Counted from the first letter of the stretch, positions 20,507-31,237 are shown. The stretch is 64,000 bases of DNA from Pseudorhodoplanes sp. (GCA_032027085.1 JAVSMS010000001.1:4813730-4877729); one strand, 5' to 3'. The notes: a model not told the origin generated them from the letters alone. A program made the numbers and translations.

Positions 20507-20700
20507 TCCCCCTCATGGCCGGGCTTGCCCGCCATCCACGCGATGCGAACACGGCGGCGCAGCCTCTTGCCCGGCACAAGTTTACACTCGGGCCGACCGA
20601 AGGCCGCACCCGTGTAACCGGGTATGAGAATGGAGAGACTAGGCAGGGCTTGTCCCGGCCATCCGCGAGCCATGACGATGGAGAGGCAATCGACTTGTCG
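20507..20700. repeat. Palindromic intergenic repeat region between murC and murB
   Basis: Two degenerate copies of a GCCGGGCTTG(T)CCCGGCCAT-type element are visible at 20514-20540 and 20646-20667, with a TTTACACTCGGG / CCCGTGTAA inverted pair between them. The same element occurs near 22140 and 61720. No gene is supported. Confidence 0.65.
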
Positions 20701-20713
20701 AAAACCCTCACCG

Positions 20714-22120
20714 CTACGCTCCCAGCGCCTTCAGTTCGCCGGGCAGCGCGTAGGCCCATTGCGTGATGTTGCCGGCGCCGAGGCACACAACCATGTCGCC
20801 CGGCTGCGCGATGCCCTTGATGAGAGATGCCAGCTTCTCGGAGCTTTCCAGCGCTATCACATCGCGATGTCCCCGCGCCCTCATGCCGGCGACAAGATGG
20901 TCGCGATCGATGCCCGCGATGGGCGCTTCGCCGGCGGGGTAGACATCCGCGATGACCACGGTGTCGGCGTCGTTGAAGCAGGTGCAGAACTGTTCGAACA
21001 ATTGCTGCAGGCGCGTGTAGCGGTGCGGCTGCATCACCGCGACCACCCTGCCCTTGCTCGATTCGCGCGCGGCTTTCAGCACCGCCGCGATTTCGACGGG
21101 GTGGTGACCGTAATCATCAACAATCGCAACGCCGTTCCACTCGCCGGTGCGGGTAAAGCGCCGCCTCACGCCGCCAAAGGCGGCAAGCGCCTTGCGGATG
21201 CGCTCGTCCGACACACCGAGCTCGTGCGCGACCGTGATGGCGGCGACGGCATTCAGCGCATTGTGGCGGCCCGGCATCGGCAAGGTGAGATCGCGGATCG
21301 TGTGTTCGCCGGCTCCGTCGCGGCCGCGGAAAACAACCGTGAAGGTCGAGGCGCCGTTGTCATGCGACAGGTCGATCAGCCGCGCATCGGCTTGCGGATT
21401 CTCGCCGTATGTAATGATGCGGCGGTCGACGATGCGGCCGACCAGCGTCTGCACGTCCGGATGATCGGTGCACATCACCGCAAAGCCGTAGAACGGCACA
21501 TTCTCCACGAACGCCTGGAAGGCCGCCTTCACGGCGTCGAAGGTCTGGAAATGATCGAGATGTTCGGGATCGACATTGGTGACGATGGCGATGTCGGCCG
21601 GCAGCTTGAGGAAGGTGCCGTCCGATTCGTCGGCTTCCACCACCATCCAGTCGCCGGCGCCGAGCCGCGCATTGGTGCCGTAGGCGTTGATGATGCCGCC
21701 GTTGATCACGGTCGGATCGAGTCCGCCGGCATCAAACAACGCGGCCACCATCGAGGTGGTCGTGGTCTTGCCGTGCGTGCCGGCGATGGCGACCGCCGAT
21801 TTCAGCCGCATCAACTCGGCGAGCATTTCCGCGCGCCGCACCACCGGCAGACGCTTGCCGCGCGCCGCGATCAGTTCAGGATTGTCCTTCTTGATGGCAG
21901 AGGAAACGACCACCACCGCGGCGTCGTCGACATTCCCAGCATCGTGGCCGACCACGATGCCGATCCCCTTCTCGCGCAGCCGCTTCACGTTGGCGCTCTC
22001 GGCGACATCCGAGCCGGTCACCTTGTAGCCCAGATTGGCCAGCACCTCGGCGATGCCGCTCATGCCGATGCCCCCGATGCCGACAAAATGGATCGGGCCG
22101 ATGTCGCGCGGAAGTTTCAT
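20714..22120 (-). CDS. murC: UDP-N-acetylmuramate--L-alanine ligase
   Basis: A 468-residue Mur ligase that adds the first residue of the stem peptide. It has the Rossmann motif [17 protein letters not shown], the ATP loop [12 protein letters not shown], the central-domain [11 protein letters not shown] and [12 protein letters not shown] motifs, and the C-terminal [10 protein letters not shown] and QPHRYTR motifs diagnostic of MurC. ATG at 22120. It is separated from murG by a 178-bp repeat region instead of a tight junction. Confidence 0.96.
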   Translation of the reverse strand: MKLPRDIGPIHFVGIGGIGMSGIAEVLANLGYKVTGSDVAESANVKRLREKGIGIVVGHDAGNVDDAAVVVVSSAIKKDNPELIAARGKRLPVVRRAEMLAELMRLKSAVAIAGTHGKTTTTSMVAALFDAGGLDPTVINGGIINAYGTNARLGAGDWMVVEADESDGTFLKLPADIAIVTNVDPEHLDHFQTFDAVKAAFQAFVENVPFYGFAVMCTDHPDVQTLVGRIVDRRIITYGENPQADARLIDLSHDNGASTFTVVFRGRDGAGEHTIRDLTLPMPGRHNALNAVAAITVAHELGVSDERIRKALAAFGGVRRRFTRTGEWNGVAIVDDYGHHPVEIAAVLKAARESSKGRVVAVMQPHRYTRLQQLFEQFCTCFNDADTVVIADVYPAGEAPIAGIDRDHLVAGMRARGHRDVIALESSEKLASLIKGIAQPGDMVVCLGAGNITQWAYALPGELKALGA

Positions 22121-22136
22121 TCACATTCCTATAGAG

Positions 22137-22290
22137 GCGTCATGGCCGGGCTTGTCGCTCGAAGTCGGGTTTACGCGACTTCGGCTACAAACTTGACGCA
22201 ACTCGGGCAAGCCCGAGTTGCGATGCCATCTCGCTTAGAAAGGCACGGCATCCCTAAGCGGGATGCCCGGCACAAGGCCGGGCATGACGA
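22137..22290. repeat. Palindromic intergenic repeat cluster between murG and murC
   Basis: Contains CGAAGTCGGG / CGACTTCG, then GCAACTCGGG / CCCGAGTTGC (22198-22221) and a GGGATGCCCGGC / GCCGGGCATGAC arm pair at 22259-22288. The 22198 palindrome differs from that at 14159 by one compensated base pair (T-A for C-G), which means the hairpin has been kept. Confidence 0.75.
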
Positions 22291-22298
22291 ATTGGAGT

Positions 22299-23405
22299 TC
22301 AGGGCCTTAGGTTTTTACCCACCCTCAGTACCAATTCGGCCAGACGGGCCGCCGCGTCAAGCGTGCCCGCTGATTTCGCCGATTTCGCCATGTTTGCGAG
22401 GCGTTCGGGGTCGCCGGCGAGGTCGGCCATGTCGGTCGCGAGACGGCCGGGCGTGAAATCGGGCTGCAGCAGGCGGATTGCGCCGCCGGCCTCTTCCAGC
22501 ACGGCGGCGTTGGCGGCCTGGTCCTGATCCAGCGCATGCGGCAGCGGCACGAGAATTGCCGGGCGTCCGATGGCGGCGAGTTCGGCGACGGTGGACGCGC
22601 CGGAGCGCGAGATCACGAGATGCGCATCCGCCATGCGCGCCGGGAGATCGCCGAAGAACGGCGCGACATCCGCTTTGACTCCGGCCTGCGCATAGGCCTC
22701 GCGCACCGCCGGCAGATCTTCCTCGCGTGCCTGCTGCACGATCCTCAGCCGCATCTTCAGATGCTCGTCGAGCCGCGCGACGGCAGGCGGCACGATCTCC
22801 GACATGATGCGCGCGCCCTGGCTGCCGCCGAAGACCAGCACGCGGAAGGCGCCATCGGATTTCGGAATGTCGTAGGGCGTCGAGGCGGCATCGATCACTG
22901 CGGGGCGCACCGGATTGCCGACATGCGTCGTCTTGGCGGCGAGCGGCGGATCGCGATCGGTGACGCCGGCAAAGCCGGTGGCGATCGCGGTCACACGCGG
23001 CGCCAGAAATTTGTTGGCGCGGCCCATCACCGCGTTCTGCTCATGGATCACGGTCGGGATTTTGCGCAAGCCGGCGGCGAGCAAGGGCGGCACGCTCGGA
23101 TAGCCGCCGAAGCCGACGACCACAGATGGCTGCACGCGGCCGAGCATCGCAAACGCCTTGGCGACACCGAATGCGAGGGTGCCCGCCGTGCGCGCGAGCG
23201 AGATCGGATCGCGACCGCGCAGGGTTGCGCTGGGGATGACATGCACTTGCGAGAACCTGTCGCCGAATTTTGCCGCCCGCGCATCGGTCGCCAGCGCGAC
23301 CTCAGCACCATGCCGCAGCAGTGCCGCGCTCAGCGCCTCGGCGGGAAACAGATGCCCGCCGGTGCCGCCGGCGGCGAGGAGCACCAGCGGCCGACCGCCT
23401 GTCAT
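22299..23405 (-). CDS. murG: UDP-GlcNAc:lipid I N-acetylglucosaminyltransferase MurG
   Basis: A 368-residue peripheral membrane glycosyltransferase (GT28) that turns lipid I into lipid II. It shows the N-terminal G-loop AAGGTGGHLFPAEAL, a second G-loop FGGSQGARIM, and the UDP-GlcNAc site ISRSGASTVAELAAIGRPAILVPLPHALDQDQAANA. ATG at 23405. The 216 bp to ftsW is unusually long and contains partly decayed palindromes (for example GATGCCGGGAGTACCCGGCGAT near 23574). Confidence 0.96.
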   Translation of the reverse strand: MTGGRPLVLLAAGGTGGHLFPAEALSAALLRHGAEVALATDARAAKFGDRFSQVHVIPSATLRGRDPISLARTAGTLAFGVAKAFAMLGRVQPSVVVGFGGYPSVPPLLAAGLRKIPTVIHEQNAVMGRANKFLAPRVTAIATGFAGVTDRDPPLAAKTTHVGNPVRPAVIDAASTPYDIPKSDGAFRVLVFGGSQGARIMSEIVPPAVARLDEHLKMRLRIVQQAREEDLPAVREAYAQAGVKADVAPFFGDLPARMADAHLVISRSGASTVAELAAIGRPAILVPLPHALDQDQAANAAVLEEAGGAIRLLQPDFTPGRLATDMADLAGDPERLANMAKSAKSAGTLDAAARLAELVLRVGKNLRP

Positions 23406-23621
23406 GCAGTTATCCCGTGATCACGCCAAAGACGGGTTGGTCATACAAAAAAACGTGCCCTCAAGCCAGCAGCACGGTGGACACGTTGTCAAAGCGAGAT
23501 GATCTCGAAGTCGTCAGGCCCGCGCATGTCGCGGGCGTGACGCCTTGGCAGCGTTTCAGCAACAAAGAAGTGGGATGCCGGGAGTACCCGGCGATGACGG
23601 GACACTGTCAAGGCAGCCAGC

Positions 23622-24776
23622 CTAAGCGGTGCTACTCACCGGCCTGAAATGCCCGCGGCTGGTGAGTTGCTCGGCGCGCGGGCGCTCGCGCGTCAGCGCC
23701 AGCAGCATGCCCATGCCGTAAGCCAGCGAGAGCAGCGAGGAGCCGCCATAGGAGATGAACGGCAGCGTCATGCCCTTGGCCGGGATGAGATGCAGGTTCA
23801 CCGCCATGTTGATCGCCGATTGCGCGCCGAACAGAACGGCGAGACCGGTCGCGGCGAAGCGCGAGAACGCATCTTCGTTGCGCATCGCCCGCGCCAGCGC
23901 GCGCACCACGATGAAGGTGAACAGCGCGACCAGCACGATGCACAGCACCACGCCGAATTCCTCCGCCGCCACCGCGAAGATGAAGTCGGCATGGCTGTCC
24001 GGCAGAATGCGCTTGACCACGCCCTCGCCCGGCCCCTGGCCGAACCAGCCCCCGCGCACGAAGGACTCGACAGCGTTGTCGATCTGGAAGGTGTCCCCGG
24101 AGGAAGGATCCATGAAGCGCTTGAAGCGGCGTGCGACATGCGGAACGGTGAAATAGGCGACGGTCAGACCAAGAATGGCGGTGCCGCCCAGCCCGATCAC
24201 CCAGATCACGCGCATGCCGGCGATGAAGAACAGCGCGCCCCAGACCATGGCGACCAGCATGGTTTGTCCGAAGTCCGGCTGCATCACCAGCAGGCTTCCA
24301 ATCACCCCCAGCAACAGCAGCGCGATGGAATTCGCCGGCATTTCCGGGCGGTGCGCCGATTCGGCGAACAGCCAGGCAATGAGAATGACAAAGGCCGGCT
24401 TCACGAATTCCGACGGCTGGATATTGAGGCCGAGCAGCACGATCCAGCGCCGCGCGCCCTTGATCTCGGCGCCGACGAACAGCGTCGCCGCCAGCATCAG
24501 GGTGGAAATGACAAAGACGAGGAGCGCCAGCCGCCGTATCTGCCGCGGCGACAGGAACGAGGTGCCCATCATGATGGCGATGGCGGGAATGAGATAGAGA
24601 ATCTGGCGGTTGACGAAATGGAACGGGTCAAGTCCGAGCTTGGTCGCCACCGGAGAACTCGCGGCCAGAAGAAGAATGATGCCGGCCAGCATCAACGCGA
24701 AAATCGCCGCCAGTGTCAGGCGATCGACCGTCCACCACCATTCCGCGAAAGGCGTGCGTTGCGTGCGCGAAACCAT
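23622..24776 (-). CDS. ftsW: SEDS peptidoglycan glycosyltransferase FtsW
   Basis: A 384-residue membrane protein with about ten helices that polymerises septal glycan with FtsI. The conserved large periplasmic loop and catalytic region includes ESFVRGGWFGQGPGEGVVKRILPDSHADFIFAVAAEEFG, and the end of the protein has LPFISYGGSSLLSLAYGMGMLLAL, the SEDS signature. ATG 24776. It normally follows murD directly; here a CDF exporter gene sits between them on the same strand. Confidence 0.96.
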   Translation of the reverse strand: MVSRTQRTPFAEWWWTVDRLTLAAIFALMLAGIILLLAASSPVATKLGLDPFHFVNRQILYLIPAIAIMMGTSFLSPRQIRRLALLVFVISTLMLAATLFVGAEIKGARRWIVLLGLNIQPSEFVKPAFVILIAWLFAESAHRPEMPANSIALLLLGVIGSLLVMQPDFGQTMLVAMVWGALFFIAGMRVIWVIGLGGTAILGLTVAYFTVPHVARRFKRFMDPSSGDTFQIDNAVESFVRGGWFGQGPGEGVVKRILPDSHADFIFAVAAEEFGVVLCIVLVALFTFIVVRALARAMRNEDAFSRFAATGLAVLFGAQSAINMAVNLHLIPAKGMTLPFISYGGSSLLSLAYGMGMLLALTRERPRAEQLTSRGHFRPVSSTA

Positions 24777-24853
24777 GCGACTCCCCGAACGCTAGTGGTC
24801 GCCTGATTGTGTTTAGGTTTGATTAACGAACGCAGATCCCGCCCGTCAAAGGA

Positions 24854-25810
24854 TCAGGCAGCAACCGGAGGCGACGCGCATGCCTGCACCTCGACGGTAA
24901 TATGCGAAAGAGTGTCGAGGCCTTGCAGCCGCGCCTTGTAGATCTCCGGCGTCTTGGGACGATCGCTGACGATACAGGCGATCACGCCCATATGGCCCGG
25001 GCCCAACTGCCACAAATGCAGATCGGCGACGCGGTCGCCTTCAATTTCGAGTTTCTCGCGTATCTCGGCGGCAAGCCCGTTCTGCGGCTCCATGTCGAGC
25101 AGCACGGCGCCCACCGACCGCAGCAATCCCACCGACCAGCGCGCGATGACCAGCGCGCCGACAATGCCAATAACAGGGTCGAGGAAGACCCAGCCCTGAA
25201 AGCGGCCGACCAGAAGCGCGACGATAGCGAGAATCGAGGTCAGCGCGTCGGCCACGACGTGCAGATAGGCGGCGCGGATGTTGCTGTCATGGCTGTGGTG
25301 GTGATGATGATGACCGGCGTGATCGTCATGATGGTGGTGGCGGTGGTGATCCTCGTCGTCGAACAGAAGCCAGGCGCTGACCAGATTGACCAGGAGGCCG
25401 ATGACGGCGACGGTCAGCGCCTCGTTGAAACGGATCGAGACTGGAGAAAACAGGCGCACAAGGCTCTCATAGGCAATGAGAACCGCGATCAGGCCGAGAA
25501 TGCAGGCGCTGGCAAACGCAGCCAATTCTCCGACCTTGCCGGTACCGAAGGAAAACTGCGCATCGTCGGCGTGCTTGCGCGCGAAGCGATAGGCGAAGGC
25601 GGAAATGGACAAGGCGGCGGCATGCGTGGACATGTGCCAGCCGTCCGCAAGCAGGGCCATCGAGCCAAATATCGTGCCGGCGGCGATTTCGGCGACCATC
25701 ATGATCGCCGTCAGGCCAACCACGAGCCAGACCCTGCGCTCGTGCCGCGCATGCGACGCACCAAGAAACACATGCCGGTGTTGCCAAGGTTCGATCGAGT
25801 GAGAATGCAT
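24854..25810 (-). CDS. Cation diffusion facilitator metal exporter (DmeF-like) inside the dcw cluster
   Basis: A 318-residue inner-membrane exporter with six helices. The N-terminus (HRHVFLG...HERRVWLVVGLTAIMM) and ADGWHMSTHAAAL in helix 2 (residues 55-67) resemble the DmeF branch (Co2+/Ni2+) more than ZitB/CzcD. HVVADALTS in helix 5 (184-192) completes the metal site. Between helices 4 and 5 lies a very histidine-rich loop (about 151-176), as in many CDF proteins. ATG 25810 follows AAGGAGAG; the upstream codons are not used. It is codirectional with murD (40 bp) and ftsW (77 bp), so probably co-transcribed with division genes. The metal specificity is inferred. Confidence 0.88.
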   Translation of the reverse strand: MHSHSIEPWQHRHVFLGASHARHERRVWLVVGLTAIMMVAEIAAGTIFGSMALLADGWHMSTHAAALSISAFAYRFARKHADDAQFSFGTGKVGELAAFASACILGLIAVLIAYESLVRLFSPVSIRFNEALTVAVIGLLVNLVSAWLLFDDEDHHRHHHHDDHAGHHHHHHSHDSNIRAAYLHVVADALTSILAIVALLVGRFQGWVFLDPVIGIVGALVIARWSVGLLRSVGAVLLDMEPQNGLAAEIREKLEIEGDRVADLHLWQLGPGHMGVIACIVSDRPKTPEIYKARLQGLDTLSHITVEVQACASPPVAA

Positions 25811-25850
25811 TCCGCGTCTCTCCTTCGATCGCAAGATAGTGCGCGAGGGC

Positions 25851-27233
25851 CTAGGGGACCAGCCCCGGCAACGCCTTCACCAATTCACGGAAGGCGTCGC
25901 CGCGCACTTCGAAATTGCGGTATTGATCGAACGAGGCGCAGGCCGGCGACAGCAGTACCACCGCCTCGCCGCCATCCTTCGCGGCATCCGCTGCGGCCTG
26001 CGGCACGGCGCGGTCCAGGGTCTCGACAATTTCGAACGGCACCTTGCCGGCCAGCGTTTCTGCAAAGTCCTGCGCCGCCTCGCCGATCAGATAGGCCTTG
26101 CGGACGCGCGGGAAGAATTCGGCGAGCGGCGCGATGCCGCCCTCCTTCGGCTTGCCGCCCGCGATCCAATAGATGTTGCTGAAGGAGCCGAGCGCCTTGG
26201 CGGCGGAATCGGCATTGGTCGCTTTCGAATCGTTGACAAAGAGCACATTGCCCTCGCGGCCGACCTCTTCCATGCGATGGGCAAGACCGGGGAAGGACTG
26301 CAGACCTTTCCGGATGCGCTCGTCGTCGAGGCCAAGCGCCGTGCAGGCCGCGACCGCGGCCATCGCGTTCTGCGCGTTGTGCATCCCGCGCAGCGAGCCG
26401 ATGCCGGCGAGATCCGCGACTTCTTCTGCATCCGCACCGACGACGCGATAGATGTGCGTCTCGCCCGCGAGATAGCCCTGCGCGGGCATGTCCTTTGTCG
26501 AAATCCGGATCACGCCCTTGCCGGTCGCTGCGAGGTTACGCGCCATCTCTCGCCCATAATCGTCGTCGATGCCGATCACCGGAAATTTTGCGCGGCCGGG
26601 CACGCGCGACTTGATGAAGGCGTAACGCTCCATGGTGCCATGCCGGTCGAGATGATCGGGCGTGACGTTGAGCATGATGCCGATCGTCGGGTTGAGCGAC
26701 GGCGTCAGGTCGATCTGGTAGGATGACATCTCGATCACATGAAAGCGATCGTCACTCGGCGGGTCCAGCGCCAGGATCGGCGTGCCGAGATTGCCGCCGA
26801 CCTGCACGTCACGGCCGGCGCTTTTGAGAACATGCGCGATCAGCGCGGTGGTGGTGGATTTGCCGTTAGTGCCGGTGATCGCGACAAATGGCGCCGCCGG
26901 CGCCAGCGCCGCGCGCTCGCGGAAATACAGTTCCACATCGCCGATGACCTCGACATTGTGCTGCTGCGCGCGCTTGACGGTCCAGTGTGGCTCCGGATGC
27001 GTGAGCGGCACGCCCGGTGCGAGAACGAGCCCGTCGAATCTCTTCCAGTCGGCATCCTTCAGATCGCCAACGGGAATGCTCTCGCGCGACGCCGCTTCGC
27101 GGCTTTTTTCGGAATCGTCCCACACGAGCACATCGGCGCCGCCCGCCATCAGCGCTTTCGCCGAGGACAAGCCGGAGGAGCCGAGGCCAAACACGGCAAC
27201 GCGCCTGCCTTTGAATGAGGTGACCGGTGTCAT
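25851..27233 (-). CDS. murD: UDP-N-acetylmuramoyl-L-alanine--D-glutamate ligase
   Basis: A 460-residue Mur ligase adding D-glutamate. N-terminal Rossmann motif [21 protein letters not shown] loop [18 protein letters not shown], central [31 protein letters not shown] and the C-terminal [15 protein letters not shown] and [19 protein letters not shown] motifs, the last characteristic of MurD. ATG 27233, 11 bp after mraY. Confidence 0.97.
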   Translation of the reverse strand: MTPVTSFKGRRVAVFGLGSSGLSSAKALMAGGADVLVWDDSEKSREAASRESIPVGDLKDADWKRFDGLVLAPGVPLTHPEPHWTVKRAQQHNVEVIGDVELYFRERAALAPAAPFVAITGTNGKSTTTALIAHVLKSAGRDVQVGGNLGTPILALDPPSDDRFHVIEMSSYQIDLTPSLNPTIGIMLNVTPDHLDRHGTMERYAFIKSRVPGRAKFPVIGIDDDYGREMARNLAATGKGVIRISTKDMPAQGYLAGETHIYRVVGADAEEVADLAGIGSLRGMHNAQNAMAAVAACTALGLDDERIRKGLQSFPGLAHRMEEVGREGNVLFVNDSKATNADSAAKALGSFSNIYWIAGGKPKEGGIAPLAEFFPRVRKAYLIGEAAQDFAETLAGKVPFEIVETLDRAVPQAAADAAKDGGEAVVLLSPACASFDQYRNFEVRGDAFRELVKALPGLVP

Positions 27234-27244
27234 GGGTCGCGCCG

Positions 27245-28333
27245 TCAGCGCAATTTCAGCGTCGACAGGCCGATCAGCGCCAGCACGATGGAAATGATCC
27301 AGAAGCGGATCACAATCTGCGGCTCGGTCCAGCCCTTCTTCTCGTAATGATGGTGGATCGGCGCCATTTCAAAGACGCGCCGACCGGTCAGTTTGAATGA
27401 CACCACCTGCACGATCACCGACACCGCCTCGAGCACGAACAGCCCGCCGATGATGGCGAGCGCGATCTCGTGCTTGGTGGCAACCGCAATGGTGCCGATC
27501 ATCCCGCCCATCGCCAGCGAGCCGGTGTCGCCCATGAAGATCGAGGCCGGCGGCGCGTTGAACCAGAGAAAGCCAAGGCCCGCGCCGACCACCGCGCCGC
27601 ACAGCACCGCCAATTCGCCGGAGCCAGCGACATAGTGAATCTGCAGATAGTCGGCGAAGACGACGTTGCCGGAGAGATAGGCGATCATGCCGAAGGACAT
27701 GGCCGCGATCATCACCGGCACGATGGCGAGGCCGTCGAGACCGTCGGTGAGGTTCACCGCATTGCCGGCGCCGATGATGATGAAGGCGCCGAAAATGACA
27801 TAGAACCAGCCCATATTGACCACGAAGTCTTTCAGGAACGGAAAGACCAGCGATGTTCCGAAGGGCGGGCGCGCGAGCTGCGCGATGGCGACGCACGCGG
27901 CAATGGCCACGATCGCTTCCAACGAAAGCCGCATGCGGCCGGTGAAGCCGGTGTCGCTCTTCTGCTTCCGGACTTTCAGCAGATCATCATAAAAACCAAT
28001 GGCGCCGAAGCATAATGTGACGCCGAGCACGATCCAGACATAGCGGTTGGACGGATTGGCCCACAATACGGTCGCCATGGTCACACCGAAGAGGATCATC
28101 AGACCGCCCATGGTCGGCGTGCCGATCTTCGTCTTCAGATGCGATTGAGGACCATCGGCGCGAATCGGTTGACCGCGACCCTGGCGCATGCGCAGCCAGT
28201 CGATGATCGGCGAACCGGCAATGAAGACGAACAGTGCCGACGTGATCATCGCGCCGCCGGTACGGAAGGTGATGTAACGGAAAACGTTCAGGGCCGAAAA
28301 TTTGTCCGACAGATCGACCAGCCAATAAAGCAT
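27245..28333 (-). CDS. mraY: Phospho-N-acetylmuramoyl-pentapeptide transferase
   Basis: A 362-residue polytopic membrane enzyme (about ten helices) that transfers phospho-MurNAc-pentapeptide to undecaprenyl phosphate, forming lipid I. Family motifs: [32 protein letters not shown] with the aspartate pair, [14 protein letters not shown], and [12 protein letters not shown], plus [23 protein letters not shown] near the end. ATG 28333 lies 12 bp behind murF, in operon order. Confidence 0.97.
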   Translation of the reverse strand: MLYWLVDLSDKFSALNVFRYITFRTGGAMITSALFVFIAGSPIIDWLRMRQGRGQPIRADGPQSHLKTKIGTPTMGGLMILFGVTMATVLWANPSNRYVWIVLGVTLCFGAIGFYDDLLKVRKQKSDTGFTGRMRLSLEAIVAIAACVAIAQLARPPFGTSLVFPFLKDFVVNMGWFYVIFGAFIIIGAGNAVNLTDGLDGLAIVPVMIAAMSFGMIAYLSGNVVFADYLQIHYVAGSGELAVLCGAVVGAGLGFLWFNAPPASIFMGDTGSLAMGGMIGTIAVATKHEIALAIIGGLFVLEAVSVIVQVVSFKLTGRRVFEMAPIHHHYEKKGWTEPQIVIRFWIISIVLALIGLSTLKLR

Positions 28334-28345
28334 CGGATGAGAACC

Positions 28346-29776
28346 TTATGCCGACGCCGTCTCGTGCGCGTCCGCCGGCGCAAAATTGCGCTGCAGTGCT
28401 TTCACGATCGGCGCCATTTTCGAACCGTTGGAGCCCTTGACCATGATGGCGTCACCGCCCCGGATGGCATCGAGGACCTGCGGTTCGAGACCTTTCGAAT
28501 CCTCCGCATAGCCGCCCCGGCGATCCGAGGGAAGAGCCTGCCACAGATTTCGCATCGCCGGGCCGGAACAAAAGACAAGATCGACTTCGTTCGCGATCAC
28601 CGGCTCGACCAGCGCGCGGTGCAAGCTTTCAGCCTCGCGGCCGAGTTCCAGCATGTCGCCCAGAACCGCAATGCGGCGTCCGCGCGGCCCGAGCGCCGCC
28701 TGTCCGAGCAGCTCGAGCGCGGCGCGCATGGAGACCGGATTGGCGTTGTAGCTTTCGTCGATCAACAACGCGGAACCGCCGGGCACGCGCAAATCGATGC
28801 GGGTGCCACGGCCGGAGGCCGGTTTCAGATCGGCGAGCGCGAGCGCCGCGATGGCGAGATCGGCACCGGCGAGTTTGGCGGCCGCCAGCACGGCCAGTGA
28901 ATTCAGCACCAGATGCCGGCCGGGCGCGCCGAGCTTGTAGGCAATATTCTCGCCCAGAACATTCGCGCGCACGGTCGAACTCGCCGGCTGCAGCGCGCAA
29001 CTGATCACACGCGCATCGGCGCTTTCATCTTCGCCGAAGGACACGATGCGACCGACCTTCGCCGCCTTGGCCTTTTCAACCAGCCGGGAAAATTGAGCGA
29101 TATCGCAATTGAGAATCGCAGCACCGCCCGGCATCAGGCCCTCGAAGATTTCCGCCTTGGCGTCGGCGATCTCGTCGACCGACTTGAAATATTCGAGATG
29201 CACCGGCGCCACTGTCGTGATGATGCCGATATGCGGCTGCACCAGCTTCGACAGCGGACCGATCTCGCCGACATGATTCATACCCATTTCGAAGACGGCG
29301 AAACGCGCGTCCTGCGGGCAGCGCGCCAGCGAGAGCGGCACACCCCAGTGATTGTTGTAGGACGCCGCCGAGGCATGCGTCAGGCCTTCACGCGACAGCG
29401 CAAGATGCAGCGCCTCCTTGGTCGATGTCTTGCCAACCGAACCTGTGACACCGACCACTTTCGCGTCGGTGCGGGCGCGGGCCGCCTTGCCCAGATCGCG
29501 CAAGGCTTGAAGCACGTCATCGACGATGAGGTAGCCCCCGTCGCCGGGAAGACTGCCGCGCCTGTCGGCGGCAACAACCGCCAGCGCCGCGCCGGCCTTC
29601 AATGCCGCATCAACGAATTGATGACCGTCGCGATTGTCACCGGCGATCGCGAAGAAGGCCTCGCCCGGCACGAGCGTGCGGCTGTCGATGGAGATGCCGG
29701 AAATGTCCTGCGCCGTCACGCCGTCGGCGCTTGCGCGCATCGCCGCCGCCATCCTGTCGACGGTCCATAAAGCCAT
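28346..29776 (-). CDS. murF: UDP-MurNAc-tripeptide--D-Ala-D-Ala ligase
   Basis: A 476-residue Mur ligase that attaches the D-Ala-D-Ala made by Ddl. ATP loop VTGSVGKTSTKEALHLAL, then SYNNHWGVPLSLA, FEMGMNHVGEI, the APVHLEYF element and IDESYNANPVSMRAALELL. The C-terminal domain has LGDMLELG. The ATG (29774-29776) shares one base with the murE stop (TGATG), a translational coupling junction; a TTG one codon upstream is less likely. Confidence 0.96.
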   Translation of the reverse strand: MALWTVDRMAAAMRASADGVTAQDISGISIDSRTLVPGEAFFAIAGDNRDGHQFVDAALKAGAALAVVAADRRGSLPGDGGYLIVDDVLQALRDLGKAARARTDAKVVGVTGSVGKTSTKEALHLALSREGLTHASAASYNNHWGVPLSLARCPQDARFAVFEMGMNHVGEIGPLSKLVQPHIGIITTVAPVHLEYFKSVDEIADAKAEIFEGLMPGGAAILNCDIAQFSRLVEKAKAAKVGRIVSFGEDESADARVISCALQPASSTVRANVLGENIAYKLGAPGRHLVLNSLAVLAAAKLAGADLAIAALALADLKPASGRGTRIDLRVPGGSALLIDESYNANPVSMRAALELLGQAALGPRGRRIAVLGDMLELGREAESLHRALVEPVIANEVDLVFCSGPAMRNLWQALPSDRRGGYAEDSKGLEPQVLDAIRGGDAIMVKGSNGSKMAPIVKALQRNFAPADAHETASA

Positions 29777-31215
29777 CAAAGCTTCTCCCCCAAAGCCGCC
29801 GCGACCGCATCATGATCGCTGAACGGCAACACCCGGTCGCCGACAATCTGGCCGGTTTCATGGCCTTTACCGGCGATCACCAGCACGTCGCCGGGATTGA
29901 GTCCGGTCAGGCTTTGGCGGATCGCCTCGCCCCTGTCGGCAATCTCGGTCGCGCCGGGTGCCGCCGCAAGAATGGCGGCGCGGATGGCCGCCGGATTTTC
30001 GCTGCGCGGATTATCGTCGGTGATGACCACACGATCGGCCTTCTCGGCAGCGATCGCCCCCATGATGGGGCGCTTGCCGGGATCGCGGTCGCCGCCGGCA
30101 CCGAACACGGCGATCAGCCTGCCCTTCACATACGGACGCAACGCCTCCAGCGTCTTCGCCAGCGCGTCCGGCTTGTGCGCGTAGTCGATAAAAACCGGCG
30201 CGCCGTTATACGAGCCGGCATATTCAAGACGGCCCTTCGCGCCCTGCAGTTTTTCCAGCGCCGCGAATACGCGGGCGGCATCGCTTCCCGTCGTGATGGC
30301 AAGCCCCGCCGACACCAGCGCATTTTCAATTTGAAAGGCACCGACCAGAGGCAGGTGTAAGGAATATGTCCTGCCGGCGTGTGCGACCGTCAACTTCTGC
30401 GCATAGCCGTCAATCGCCGCATCGGTCAGGCGGATGCCCTCTCCCTTGCGACCAACGGTGAAGATATTCAAACCGCGCCTCCGCGCGGCATCGATCACGG
30501 GCGTGGCCTCGTCATGATCGGCGCAAATCACCGCGCTGCCGCCATCAACAACAAGACTGTCGAACAACCGCAGCTTGGCGCCGAGATAATGTTCGAGACT
30601 CGGATGATAATCGAGATGGTCGCGGCTGAGATTGGTGAAGGCGCCGCCGGCGACGCGCACACCATCGAGGCGATGCTGGTCGAGACCGTGCGAGGATGCT
30701 TCCATCGCCAGATGCGTGACGCCCTCAGCAGCAAGCTGATCGAGCGTGCGATGGAGCGCAACCGGGTCGGGCGTCGTCAGCGAGCCATAGACTTCGCGCT
30801 TGGGCGAAACGACGCCGATTGTGCCGAGGCTTGCCGCCTGATGCCCAAGCGCGGCCCAGATCTGGCGCGTGAAGGCGGCGACCGAGGTCTTGCCGCTCGT
30901 GCCGGTCACCGCCGTGATCACGCGCGGCTGGCGCGGATAGAGTTTCGCGGCCGCGAGTGCGAGCGCGCGCCGCACGTTCTTCACCTGTGCGAAGGCTGCT
31001 TCACCATCCGGCTTGCGCTCCGCGATGATCGCGACCGCGCCGTTGGCAATCGCCTGCGGGACATATTGCAATCCATCCGCTTTGGTCCCCGGCACCGCGA
31101 CGAACACATCGCCCGGCTTCACCGCGCGGCTGTCGGCGGTGATGCCTGTTACCTCCAGCGCGGCGAAGCGCGGGTCGAAGGTGGCATCGGGAGGTAGGAG
31201 TTCGGAGAGCTTCAT
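29776..31215 (-). CDS. murE: UDP-MurNAc-L-Ala-D-Glu--meso-diaminopimelate ligase
   Basis: A 479-residue Mur ligase that adds the third residue of the stem peptide. ATP loop VTGTSGKTSVAAFTRQ, the MEASSHGLDQHRLDGV and NLSRDHLDYHPSLEHY motifs, and the amino-acid selectivity motif DDNPRSENP: DNPR marks the meso-diaminopimelate enzyme of Gram-negative bacteria. ATG 31215. A 165-bp palindromic region lies between murE and the upstream ftsI. Confidence 0.96.
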   Translation of the reverse strand: MKLSELLPPDATFDPRFAALEVTGITADSRAVKPGDVFVAVPGTKADGLQYVPQAIANGAVAIIAERKPDGEAAFAQVKNVRRALALAAAKLYPRQPRVITAVTGTSGKTSVAAFTRQIWAALGHQAASLGTIGVVSPKREVYGSLTTPDPVALHRTLDQLAAEGVTHLAMEASSHGLDQHRLDGVRVAGGAFTNLSRDHLDYHPSLEHYLGAKLRLFDSLVVDGGSAVICADHDEATPVIDAARRRGLNIFTVGRKGEGIRLTDAAIDGYAQKLTVAHAGRTYSLHLPLVGAFQIENALVSAGLAITTGSDAARVFAALEKLQGAKGRLEYAGSYNGAPVFIDYAHKPDALAKTLEALRPYVKGRLIAVFGAGGDRDPGKRPIMGAIAAEKADRVVITDDNPRSENPAAIRAAILAAAPGATEIADRGEAIRQSLTGLNPGDVLVIAGKGHETGQIVGDRVLPFSDHDAVAAALGEKL

Positions 31216-31237
31216 GAGCGTCGTTGTTCATCCTTAT

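Noticed and set aside
20624-22456. Plus-strand frame of 610 codons over murC
   Set aside because: Antisense to a complete MurC with all motifs; product is His/Arg/Gly-rich with no domain.
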